DNA of 64,000 bases, from assembly GCA_018881555.1 (NCBI GenBank), contig JACAXG010000108.1, positions 1,809,299-1,873,298 on the forward strand, in the 5' to 3' direction. The DNA is from Amblyornis subalaris. Its lineage: Eukaryota > Chordata > Aves > Passeriformes > Ptilonorhynchidae. The notes beneath the pieces were generated by a model. That model searched no databases, was not told the origin of the DNA, and saw nothing but the letters and a program-made list of their open reading frames with translations. Every line of letters starts with the position of its first letter. The first letter of the stretch is position 1. A program made the translations under genes and the position numbers. Positions 12,398-24,500 of the stretch are shown one piece after another.

Positions 12398-14819
12398 TCC
12401 ATATCTGTTACTCCACTGAATCATTTCATCAAAGACATATAAATGGTAATATTTGGGGCCTCAAGGTTAAAGATATTTATATTATCATATAAATACTGTT
12501 AATTTGTTCTCTGATATGTTTCAGATTTGCATGTAATGACTTGCATGTGTGACTTCCAGCATCATTTACCCACTGGAAACTAGGCCTCACATAGTGGTTT
12601 ATGGTGGTACCTAAAGGTTTCCTGAGTTTTCCCTTGGCTGAAAATCCGAATTTCACAACTTTATGTGGTAAAAATTCTGGTGTTGAGGAGCACTGTATAA
12701 ATTTCATAGCTAAAGATTGCTCTGATTTTGAGTAAAAGCCACGTTCTGATCGTCAACACGGTAAATCTGCACCCACAACTTCTTATTTCCACTGCATTAT
12801 TCATTCTAACAAACAAGCAAATGGAGAACTAAGAAGCTTATTAGCTTCATAAAAAACTTCAATCCCTTGGTGAGTGCAAGGACTGATGCCTGCTCTGCAT
12901 GAGTGAATTATCCATGACTGAGGAGCTCTGTAGGAGCTGTGACACTGCTCACACTGATGTTCAAGCTCACGTCCTTGCCCTGGCATTTCTGGTCCTGCAG
13001 AACCAAAGAAAGAACATTCAAAGCTTCATTTGAAAGTTTTTTTTCTTTCTGTCATCCCAGAATTGAGCTGGGAAAGTGGATGCATGCGACCCTTGCTCAC
13101 TGACACATACAACTTGTGATAAGTCTCTGATAAGTGAGAGGGCCTAATTGTAGTGATTTATGTCACATGCACCCTCAATACTGACAGGATCGATGTTACT
13201 GCAGTGACAACAGGGCTAAAAGCTTTTTTAAAGATTATTCTCTTTTCTACATTTTGATTTCAATGCCAATATTTTAAAGTTCAGTTAAGAAATCAAATCA
13301 CAAATATTTTGTATTAGTCCATTTAACAGTCTTTGTATTTAGCACCCCTTTTGGCTTCTGGGGGTGTATTTATTATTTACNGTTATTTGAGCAATATTTT
13401 TGTAGAATATGTTCAGCCCATTAGTTGAACGTAAACTGTTTTTGTTGTGCTCATGTTTATGATCACTGAATCAGTGTTAGCATTGGTTTTTCAAGGAGGT
13501 AACAGATGTGTCAGGCAAGAGGACTGTGAATGAATTCTGGATAATTAGAGTAAAAATTTTAGTTGTTGCTGTTAAAGTCCAGTAACTGTCAAAATATTTA
13601 CAACTTGTGAATCTGATTCCTGAGTGCATAAATATTACTAGCAAATTCTGGTGCTCAGTTAGAAAAGTAATGTTTGTATTTAAACATGCTATTACCTTAA
13701 AGTGAAGAGCCAGACCATCTGATATCAAAACTATTAATTTAGATAGAATATGCAATATTTACTTATGAATAAACTCAAAAAAGAAAAGAAAGGTGTTATC
13801 TTGTGGTTAAAGACACTAAATTATGTTTTTATATGATTTGATATGTTTCATGTGCTAAACATAAATATTTTTCTGGGTTACTATAGGCTTACTTTATAAG
13901 TCTGGAAGGATACAAGTTATTTTCTTTGTGCACAAGACTTCCAACTATAAATTGCATACAGGATTGTCTTTCAGAATTTTAATTTTAAATTTTTACTAGA
14001 CTTATGACTTTGCAGCTGTTGAGCTCAACAGTAAAACTCTCACAGGCTTCCTGATGTAACAATGGGCACCACTTAAAGTGGTTTTATAGTTATACATAGG
14101 TTTGAATGTCTGAATTTAATTGTGACACAAACAAGTTAAAAAAACAGTGGCTTATGGCTTACTCATAAATATTATAATTTCACAATTAGACAGTTTTAGT
14201 TTTCTGGACACATTTGTATATGATGATTAGAATAAGTAGTTTGGGTGTGATCTGTATGTATTTCCAGAAAATTATCTTTTACATGTTTGATAACTCATTT
14301 ACATTAGAGAACAGAGAACATTATTCTCTTTTCAAAACGTCATTATTTGTTAAATTCAAATATATATTAAACTGTTTAATTACATAAAAATAGATTCAAT
14401 GATATATAAACCTGGAATTATAGGCTAACAGACTGTTAATTAAGCACTATAGTTTCATAAAAAGCATATACTTGAGGGAAAAAAAATGAGCAAGAGTTCC
14501 TAGTGAAGAACTGTAAAAACACATTGAAAAAANTCCTCCAAAGTAGAATTTTAAACATTACTGCAATTTTTTGTATCTAATACTATTCAGCTTCATCCTT
14601 CACATATTAAAAATATTAAGCCTTTGACATTTTTGCTATTACTGAGGTTCTTGAATTTTATTCTCCCTATGCAAAATATAAGAGTTTTCTAAGTTTCAAT
14701 ATTAACAAAACCAATACTACTAATCAAAAAATATTTAGCAATAGATTCCTCTAACTTCTGAAATATTTTATGTACTTTTGAGTCCCATAGTGTTTGTGTA
14801 CTGCTGATTTTGGTGCTTA

Positions 14820-15240
14820 TCATAGAATCATAGCACGGCTTAGGTTGGAAGGGACCTTAAAGATCATCTTGTTCCAACCCTCCTNCCATAGGCAGGGACA
14901 CCTTTCACTAGACCAGGTTGCTCAGAGCTCCATCCAGCCTGGCCTTGAACACTTTCAGGGATGGGGCATCCACAAATTCTCTGGGCAACCTGTGCNTGGG
15001 GAAATCCAGAGCCTTACCACCCTCCCAGTAAAGGATTTTTTTCCTAATATCCAATCTAAACCCACTCTCTTTCAGTTTGAACCCATTGCCCCCTGTCCTG
15101 TCACCACATACTCTTGTAAAAAGTCCCTGACCCGGGTGCAGCACCTTGCACGTGGTCTTACTAAACCTCATGAGATTCCCATTGGCCCACTTCTCGAGCT
15201 TATCTTTTGGATGGCATCCCAAATTCAGGTGTGTCATTAT
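14820..15240 (-). mobile_element. CR1 LINE, 5'-truncated and internally deleted, minus strand
   Basis: The plus strand starts with the reverse complement of the CR1 terminus (CATAGAATCATAGCACGG), so the element points left. Read on the minus strand, 15237-14908 is one open frame of 109 codons. It contains CR1 ORF2 C-terminal features: an LExWA segment, a GLFTR-x-C-x-DRT segment, a DIRKK segment, and an ending LPREFVDAPSLKVFKARLDG. The LEKWA/CKVLH part is joined directly to the GLFTR part, so roughly 80 codons that normally separate them are missing. A short extra piece (about 14998-15011) also interrupts the segment after DIRKK. The deletion happens to keep the frame. It is a dead fragment, not a functional gene. 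Confidence 0.9.
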
Positions 15241-16454
15241 TATGATATGATGTTATGTTTATGTGCTCAAAGCTAAAAAAAAATATTTTTTTAATTTGAT
15301 TGAATGTATTAACCGAATATCATATCACGATACATGAGTATCATGCTACTAATATAACATGTCATTGTGAGTTAAAGACCATCTTGTAACATTTTGGATG
15401 GGATGTGGCTTTATTGAAATGAGTGCACTCACTGTCTGAAGCACTGACCTCACCTTACAAATATTTACCATACCCAAGGATCTAATATTTGAAGTATAAT
15501 TTTACAAATACAAAGAAGTACAAGATTATCTCTCTGGCTCAGTCAACTTTCTGCTACAGATCCTTCACAAATGTGTTTTCAGAGTGCCACAGTGATCTCA
15601 GCTCTATGTATCATAGGTGGTTGAAGACTTTTTTTCTCTTTTAGACTGTCATTAAGTAAGCATCTGTGTGAGAGAAAATAAAATGGTTTAGTTCTNTCAA
15701 TTGATTTTATTATCCCATGCAGAAGACATGAATTTATTTGACAGAACTATAAACCCGGAGAAGTAAATATTGCCATCATCCTTTAGAACAGTACCGTGAG
15801 AAAAGACATGGTGCTGTTAAAGTGCTGCTAGCTTTCCTNAACGCCAAAGGCCAGCCAAGGTCGTTCTGAAAATGTCACACAAATTTCTCATTCAAAACAG
15901 TNAATTTTATGAAACGCTATGTCAGGTAAATTAAAAACAAAATTACACAAACTATTACAGTTATAGCCTGTTAAGGGACAGTAATATCACTGCTTTCTAG
16001 TGATGTCTGGAATTTAATTTTACTTAATTCAAATGAATTTTTAGGAAGAAATGTATCTGTGGCTACCATTTCTACTCCCACATGACCATATATTGTCTTT
16101 CCTTACTTATACTTCCACGGTATCTGATGTGAACCATTATTNACTTTTGTGATCATGGCTCAAATAAAATCTAGTAGAGAAGTGATTGGGAAANCAACTT
16201 TCTGAAAGAGCTGGTAATCTGAAGCTTTATGTTAAAGGGCATAGAGTTTAATTTCAGCTGAGTTTTGAATTTACTATTCACATTTGGGTGGTTTTTTGTT
16301 CAGAATTTGCAGCTTTTTTACTGAGTAGTACTGGATAGAGCCGGATAATGATGAGTCAGAAACACATCTCAACCTAAAGCAGTCAGACTGATGGCAGTGC
16401 ATGATGGTAATGCTAATCATATTTGCTGTTCTGATATCTCTCATGATACACAAG
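15241..16454. other. AT-rich non-coding stretch between two CR1 copies
   Basis: No gene, exon or recognisable repeat was seen. Reading frames are short. Several isolated N bases occur (near 15695, 15839, 15902, 16142 and 16194). Confidence 0.6.
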
Positions 16455-17237
16455 TATTTTAGGTCAGTCATGCTTGACCAACCTNATAGACTTCTACAAT
16501 GAGACAACCGGCTCTGTGGATGAGGGAGAGCATTGAATGCTGCTTATCCTGACTGCAGCAAGAGTTTTGATGCTGCATGACGTCAGCTAGCTGATGAAAT
16601 ACAGGCTAGGAAAGNGAAAGGTAGATCAACATTGGCTGAACTGCCAAGAAAGAGGGGGACTTNGGGGTCCTAGTGGACAATGAGCTGAGCACAAGCAAGT
16701 AATGGGCCTTTGAGCAAAGCAGTCCAACAGCCTCCTGGGCAGCACCAGACAGAGCATTGCCAACAGGTCAAGGGGGTGATACTTCTCTACTCAGCACTAC
16801 TGATGCATGTCTGGAGCTCTGAATCCGGTTCTGGGCTCCCCAGTACAAAAGAGACATGNACATGCTGGACAAAAACAATTAAGCATTGGAGCATCTCTCA
16901 TGTGAGGAAAGATGGGACTATTCAGACTGAAGAAGACAAGGCTCGTAGGGGAATCTTGACAATGCCTTGATGGGTGAGTGAAGAATGGAGCCAGACTTCC
17001 CAGAGGTGTCCAGTGAAAGCACTGAGGCCAACAGGCACAAATCAAAACACGGTTGAAATTCAATTCAAGACCAAGGAAAAAAAAATAGTGTGAGTCCAGC
17101 TAGAGAAGATTACCCATGATCATTCACAACAGAATGTAGTTCTGAGCAACTCTTTGTAGCTGACCTCACTCTGATCTGGAAGTTTGGTCTAGAGAATCTT
17201 CAGAGGTGTATTCCATGCTCAACCACTCTGTGATTCT
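16455..17237 (+). mobile_element. CR1 LINE, 5'-truncated, internally deleted, plus strand
   Basis: The copy begins in the reverse-transcriptase region. The DNA around 16461-16560 matches the GxTNL...FY...AVD-x-x-YLDF...FD stretch, followed by an ENWLN-like segment near 16635. It then jumps to the LGVLVDN-type segment near 16665, so the part between is deleted. Downstream come the segments corresponding to QxHxASQQ, LRPHLExC-x-QFWAPQYKRD (near 16800-16860) and the later EHLSYEERL region (16890-16925). The 3' end is the degenerate tail ATCTTCAGAGGTGTATTCCA...CTCTGTGATTCTT at about 17190-17237. All frames are broken by stops, indels and several N bases. Confidence 0.85.
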
Positions 17238-17879
17238 TCAAATTTCTAAACGTAACTTCGACTCTTTCCTTCAGACTGAAATTACATTAAAAAGCCAAGA
17301 GCTCCAGAAAATCAAAACAATGTTGAATTAATTGCTCTCTGAAGTGGATATTAAAACAACATTAGTAGTAACTCGGATGGTCCAAAACTTGGTCTTCTCT
17401 TTTTTTACATGACATGCTAATAATCTGATATTGTTTCTACTTTTCAGAGACAGGGGACTACCAGCTAATGCCAAGGGCCTTGCTCTTCCAGTGAGAATCT
17501 GTAATTGTATCTTTTTTATCTGAGCCTATATCTATGAGAGACCTTTAATTGGTTATAGTGGGAGGATTACTTCAGGAAACAATGAGATTCAGAGATGATA
17601 TCATCAGTTTTTGGTTCAGAACTGGGTTTCATCTATCAGGGAGGATCTGGCCCCTTTGGATGGTGTGAGTCAGCTGGCCATTGTAAACAAATACAATCCA
17701 TTTTTGATTTTGTATAAAAATTTTAATAGTGGCAAAACTGCCTCTAGATAAATTGGCTTATTGGATACCAGATCTGCTTTGCTCTGTGGTCCTGCCTTAT
17801 TACAAATTATTATCTTCATGGAACTACGAAACTCTTCTCTGTAGACTGTGAGGACTGGATAATCCTTCCTATTTCTCTC
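17238..17879. other. Non-coding stretch between a CR1 copy and a probable LTR
   Basis: No gene recognised. A 75-codon minus-strand frame at 17670-17897 shows no motif and is probably chance. Confidence 0.5.
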
Positions 17880-18535
17880 CTCTGCCGGTTTTAACAATTA
17901 GAGGGAACTAAATAAACTACTCCCTTTCCTCTTCCTCTTCTGATAATGGAGGAACAATAACGAGGGGTTATAAACTGGAATCACAATTTATTTAAATCAC
18001 AATAACTACAGGAATATAAATAACAAAGAGTATACAAAAGAGATAGAGTGTTTTACCCACAAAAGTGTCTCTATCTCTGAGAACAAGCAAAGACACTTCC
18101 CAAAAATAGCCCGCTCANGTGGTCTCCAGATAAGGGCAATATTGAAGGAACTCATGGAAGGAATGGAAAATGGGTAAGGGACTGATGATGATGGAGTGCT
18201 GATCCCAACATCTTCTCTCTAGAGAGAGCAGGGCAAGATGGGGAATTTCCAGTTTCTGGCATTCAGCTCTTCCTGCCAAAACCACACTCCCAGTGATGAA
18301 TTGGGTGGTTTGGAGTCAGTGCTAAAAGCTTCATCCCCNTTTTCTCTGTAATGGGGACATATCCAAATCAGGCTTTAGTCATTGTGGGAAAGCTGATTCA
18401 GCCACNGGTCCTAAGTCAGGTTCAGACTATAAGAATTTTCCAAGAAAATCCCCATCAGTGCCAGATGTGCAGAGCAAGTTCAATGTTGGGAACTCCGAGC
18501 TAAGCTGGGCATTTCTGATAATATAGAATTTATTC
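17880..18535 (-). mobile_element. Probable solo LTR of an endogenous retrovirus, antisense
   Basis: This GC-enriched block has the character of an avian LTR read from the minus strand. A polyadenylation signal AATAAA (minus strand) is present near 17989, about 110 bp from the proposed minus-strand 3' end at TGCCGG near 17882. The sequence around 18090-18130 and 18350-18520 resembles a passerine-type LTR that I know only loosely. The right boundary is poorly defined and no target-site duplication was found. No gag, pol or env sequence is adjacent, so a solo LTR or fragment is most likely. An unrelated unique sequence remains possible. Confidence 0.38.
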
Positions 18536-18552
18536 AACAGAGAATTTATCTG

Positions 18553-18588
18553 TGTTTTTCTGAAAGCTGGTGTTTTTCAGAAAGCTGC
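18553..18588. repeat. Tandem pair of an 18-bp unit
   Basis: TGTTTTTCTGAAAGCTGG (18553-18570) is followed directly by TGTTTTTCAGAAAGCTGC (18571-18588), with two mismatches. It is a small local tandem duplication just right of the probable LTR. Confidence 0.85.
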
Positions 18589-21500
18589 AGACTCTTCCTC
18601 ACAAGCTCTCTGAAAATCAGGTAGATGCAGTTTAGCACTGGGCTTGCCCCAGGGTACTGAGTCCTGCAGAGAGACAGAACATAATGTCTCAGCCCTGGGA
18701 CTGCTTGTCTGGGTTTGTTAACATGCAAAGTGCGTTCACACAGCTTCCTGTTTGCCTTGCACCATGACCCAGACTCTCGAAAAGAGCCCAACTGCTAAAG
18801 TCTCATTGTTGCTAATGCCAGTGTAACNGAATTGCACTTAAGTGCTGGTGTGAGATTTCCCCAGGGTTAACAAGTACTTAGCCCATGACTACATGGCGAG
18901 CATTTTAAGCCTATTGGCATAAGCTACTTTGACAGTGCACACCAATAATCTGAAAGAAGCTATGCAAAAAGAAAAGAACNTCTGAAACGCAGGAGCTGTT
19001 CCAGTCTGATCTTACAGGCAGTGGCATGGCCAAAAACCTGCCCGAGGCTGAGAACTAAGGAAGACAAAAGCACACTGCTGGGAGGTGTCCCAGTGCTGTT
19101 GTGAAGTTTAACTGTGGCATAAAGAAATCCCAAAGAAAGTCAAGGCTCCAGCTGGACCTTAACAAGGCAAAGGCACAGGNTGAGCCAGATTTTCCTTCAA
19201 GGACTGCCACCGAGAAGCCTTGGGCTGTGCTGGAGGTTTGTCTCATTGGTAGAAACTTCAGAGGGAACACATGCCCATGGTCTTTGCCACTGGCAAATTT
19301 TGCTAAAGTAAAATTCACATTTGTCCACTGTTTCCAGACTTGTTTTGTCTTTCTTTCCTCTGGCTCCTAAAGAGTTCCCTATAGTGGTGCCCAAGGTTAA
19401 AGGTTGTAAGTGGTTTTGCATTTCATTTGAACTTATTGCTACCATCTATGTTGTTCCTTTTTCTCCAGTGCTCTCCCATGTAGCTTGTTTTTCCATAATC
19501 CCTTTGTATGACCATTCTTTGCTTTGAGGAAACGAAACNTTGAGGACAAACCCAATATATCCAAGACAGTATTGCTTTAGAAATGTTTCATTAAATATGC
19601 TTCTAACTCGTGCAGTTGGAAGTACAGCTTGATTGTTTCACTGAGTTATTTAGATTTTTGTGTACATAAAATTAAACAAAGTANGGTGGTTCTTCTAGGA
19701 NATTCATGTTATAGTGTTTGGGAAATACACAGAGTGCTCTGCTTCAGTAGATGATGGTGTATTATTTTGATCTCTGCCATTGAGCCTGTATCCTTATTTT
19801 CAAGAAGTGAAGTACCCTAAGGTTCCTCTAATTAGCTGGGGAGACTGATGAAGCTTTTTAAACAAAGGAATTGTAGCAAATTCTTCTTTCTGCCTTTGAC
19901 TATGCCTGCATGAATACATATTGTCAACAGCATTTTACCTTATGTCAAAGCAGGCTTCAGTTATAGTTTTTCTAGATCTAAAAAGCAACCAGGCTGTTTG
20001 GTTTCTTACATCTTCTCCAGCATTCTCCTTTCTCTTTTTCTCAGTTATTTATTGCTTTTCATTACTAACCCTTAAGTGCCTCCAGAATAATTGTCATGCT
20101 CATGTCTTCTACTAGTAATTTCTTATCACATTTTCAGCCCCATAATTCTATAAAATGTCTTCTTTTTCATAACAATATGCTAATTCATGTTCAAAGTATT
20201 GTACCCTGCAATCTGTTTCGTAGTTTCCCATAAGCATTTTCTTTTGATTCAATCAATTTATTTTTCATCACCTAGCAACCTCCACATTCAGAAAACACAA
20301 ATGGATCTCTGCAACAGATATTTTATTAATTTTCATCTCGTTGTCATAAGCATTTTATACTGTCCTCAGATGAAATTACAAAGTTAGGGTTTGACTTTGA
20401 ATAATGTATTTATCAGGGAAGATTTTATTCCATTGGGGTTATGGTCCATCAAATGAATTTGTTTGCAGTTCAGCAGTCACCTGAGATATTCATTGAAAGT
20501 TCAGAACATCTGTGTTTCTCATCAGATTTAGGTGATAGCGCATTTGAATTCATTCATAACAACCTGAAGAAAAGAATAATGTATTTATTCTTAATCTGGC
20601 TACACATTTAAAGGAAGCTTGAATTAAGAGTTGATGTAGTATATGAAAGAAGAAAAAGAGGAAGATGATCTTGTAAAATAGAACNAAAAAATCCTTTGTT
20701 ACTCAGCACCAGCATTATTTAGGATCATTTGTGGAATTATATTTCAAGTTTAAAGGCAATAAGGAACATTTGTATGGTAGATGGAGAAGGTTATAAAGCT
20801 GATTGCAGAATTATCGTCTTTACATGGAATTTGAAAATTCCCAGTGGAATTTTATGTCAGGAAAAAACTCTTTAACCAAAGTGGTGCTTCCCTTTTCATT
20901 TTAAAACGCTAAGTTTTGTAGATTTTGCACACTTTGTTAATTGCACAGTTGTCGGATAATTTCTGTAGGGGGCTATTTTCACACAGCCATACTGACCTTC
21001 TGCAGCACACAATTTCCTGTACTGCAGGCACATTNTAAGATCAGACACTTGTGAATAGTGGTCATGAGAATGGTGCACCAAAAGCAGGGATTTCTGCAAC
21101 ATGTCGAAAGGAACAGGTTGGGAATTCTACCTCTGGCACAGGTGTGACTGTGCACGAGATTTGAACTGGCATATTGGAACAGCTGTGGTTGTATAGGTCA
21201 CCCTGTGGATTTGGTTGTCTTTCTCAATTTTCTCTTGGAAAATATGGCACTTTTAGAGCTCTGTCNAAGGAAAGGCAACTCTGGTTTTATATCCCTATTA
21301 GCCCTGAGTGGTTCAAATNTCCATTGTCTGTCTCTGCCCAGTCCTAGGTTTGATGGGTTACACTAGAAGGGAAATTTCTTTTGTCTGCTTTTTAAGAATG
21401 TGCAGCTGAGATGGAAAAATGTTTTAACTGGTTGCCCATCTGAGGAAGGATGAAGGTTTTTTCACTTTTCTGCCGCTGGACAAAAAAAATCCCAAAAAAN

Positions 21501-24500
21501 CAGGGAAATATAAAAGGGCAGGGGAAGAAAGAAATAGAGAAATCATCAGAAAATGGCAAGTGTATGCCTATATATTAAATGGTAATTTAAGACTTGGGTA
21601 CTTATTTCTTATTTAAATATTATTTTCAAGCTTGTAGTTCTTCAGTCACCCCATCTCTGTGGGCTTTTATAAAAGCAAGATTTATTTGGCTGAAATATTC
21701 ACCGACTTAGGAGACAATATGGTCAAATATAAAGTTAAAGCTGAGTCAGGCAAAGAGATTTTGTCCCTCAGGCTGCCAATCTTCTCCCTAGCCCACATCC
21801 CTGGTCTGCTGGCAGGCTTTCACGTGTTATAGTCCCTCAGCTCNGCACAAACAGTCTGAGTTTTCACAAAAGCCAACCAAAAGGTTAATATTGACAGCAT
21901 TTATGCTAACCCAGGGTGTTTTGACAGGAGCAGATAAGGCAGTGACTGCATTTCAGGCTCTGGCCATCTGAGAGGGTGTTTTCACCTGGAGGACAGGTAT
22001 GGCTGGGTAGGTGGCCTGGNGACAGCAGCCCTGCACTTGACTCAGCAGCCAGCAATGATTGGTTTGTTTTTTTTTAATTTCAGGATTCTTAGCTTTAACA
22101 GTGCTTGTAAAATTGTGTCTCAAGCAGACACAACAGTGATTTCTACCATGAATCAAAATAGCCGTTGCTGCGACTGCCAATTTGTGTGGTCTCTGGAATT
22201 CTGAAAAAAAGACAACATTTTTAAAAGATCAGTTCTTCGCTGAGGAAAGAATGTGGATCATAAGGTGAAAGTGACTGACTTTGTATGTTTGGTGTATGAT
22301 GCTAATCAATGCTTCATAATTTATTGATTTTTACTTTAAAAAAAAATCCTCCCAGTAATGTGTGTGTCTGCCACAGTTTTATTTAGTATTTGGATGGAGT
22401 GATATTCTAGCACCATCAGAAGTCTTCNTTTTCCACTCATTTGACAGAATGAAAACATTATAGTCACTGACAGCATCTTTATTTCACTCAGGGAATGCAT
22501 TTTATGAAGGTAACACCTAATTCTAGCATAAACAAGCACCCATCACCATTCATAAAACTGAAAAAAACCAGGATTCTTCATCTGTTTATTTTTGTTTGTT
22601 TGTTTTTCATGTTCCCAGCCTGTCATTTAGTGGTGATAAGACTAACGAGAGGCAAGCAAGGAAAGCAAATTTAGCTGTGAAGCCCTGTCAGTGAACTTCC
22701 TTTTTTTTCATCAGAATAATATATGTGCTGTCATGCATCTGCAGTTTCACTGTTAATTCAAATTTTTTTGCCTGACTGATTTCACTGCACCATTAAAAAA
22801 AAAAAAAGATGGGCAGGTCACAGAGGTGAAACAACATACATAGCTCATATATGGACTATTGTATATAAAGCATAAATTACAGTATCGGTAAACAACCTTA
22901 CAAAGTATTTTAACCTTTCCAAATAAGATCGCACTGTGGAACTTTTTTGCACATTCAAAAGTCAGAAAGGACAATATTTGGAAGACTTTGGTCAGCATCT
23001 ACTATTTTACAGCTTTTCAAAACCTTTCGTACTAAAAAAGTCATCTACGATAGCTCCACAAGCAAACAATTCTCTATGATTTTAGAGGAGAATTTCCCAG
23101 TGTTTTGTTGTTGTTGTTGCATTCTGGGAAATGTGGTCTTTTGAAGTAAATTCTTTAAAGAAAGACGTGGGAATATTTCAGGACTACATCACTCACNCTT
23201 TAGGCAGATCATATTCTGGTGATACAGAAACAGAGAAAATAAATGCAACTCTTTCCCTGCTCCCCCTCACCCCACAAAATATAGTGAATAATAAACAGGA
23301 TACTTGGCTGTATCTTATTTTTCTAAGAAAAGTCATCTATTCTTTGAGCTGGGTGGGTTGCCTCACTGGCCTGGTCTTTGATGAGCTGCTAAATGATCTG
23401 AATAAAGTAAAATTTTGGGTAAAGTCCACCAGGATTGATTGAGAATAATATTTCCTAAAAAAAAGAGATTCAACCAGATACTTTGATTTTGTTCATAATC
23501 CCTGTAAATATCAAATCACAGAAGGCTCAGAAGAACTACTTGCAATACTAGGTCAGAGACAATGTCTTAGCTCCATGTCCAGAACTATCAGTGCCACTGA
23601 GTTGACTGATGTGCTTCTTTTCCCATTGGCCTCTTACCCTGTGTTTGCATTTATATCTCCACCAAGAATATTTCTTTTTCTTCAGTGACATACATTAAAC
23701 CACTTCAGATGTCTTTCTTGATTTCTCATTCTTCTGCTTCATGCTGTCAAATGCCTCTCCTAGGTGCCCGTAAACCAATGAGAAATGACAAAGATGCTCT
23801 CCTAGTTTTGTGTTATTCCTGCAGCCTGTTTAATAATGTCTTAACTTGCATTTTTACACACACACANATATACACAATATCTTCAGTGTACTCTTTTGGC
23901 CACTGTTTTTACTAGAGCNGTTACATGTACATTTATGACCAGGCTTGAGCTCATGCAGAAGCAAAGACTCCTCTCCCTCCCCTCTGACCTGAGACAATGT
24001 CATGGCATGGTGATGACAGAAACAAATTTGTCAGCTTCTGGACAAAGAAGAAATCTTGCTCTTGGCAACTTGTCATCTTTACAGATTCTCTGTTACATTT
24101 CGACAAATCTTGGCTGAGTCTGCAANTTGCATCGTACGAAATGCTGCCTAAATTAGTCTGGCAGGTACAACAGATGTGTTCATCAGAAGTTCTTTCTTTT
24201 CTGTAGTAAATTAAGACAAGGTATTGTGAGATGTTAAAGAGAAACGTGCCTATTTGATGACTAAACCAAATTTACACAAGATGGATTAAGTCTTTGATTC
24301 CATCAGCAAGTAAAAGAATACAGTTACAACCTTCTGCAGGTCATTCCTTCAACTGCCTAACTTGTTCTAAGTATTTTACTTTGGTCCTCACGTTGTGTCC
24401 TTTTGCTGGCACCTAGGTATTTCATAGGACTTGTACCTGAAACTTGAGTTTTAGCTGCTGTTCACCATGTCATAGTTTACAACAAAACTGGTAATACCTG

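Larger units (their letters stand above)
3496..14819. other. AT-rich non-coding stretch
   Basis: No gene or exon could be supported in these 11 kb. Open frames do not exceed about 105 codons (for example minus strand 8464-8781) and lack family motifs or convincing splice context. Poly-A runs occur near 10787 and 11689. A perfect 25-bp palindrome (12373-12397) and a possible old CR1 remnant (11400-11600) are listed separately. The rest looks like ordinary avian intronic or intergenic DNA. Confidence 0.6.

Noticed and set aside
22078..22193. Exon-like start after TTTTTTTTTAATTTCAG near 22062-22082
   Set aside because: One frame stays open for about 39 codons, but no convincing donor follows and the frame ends in a stop.
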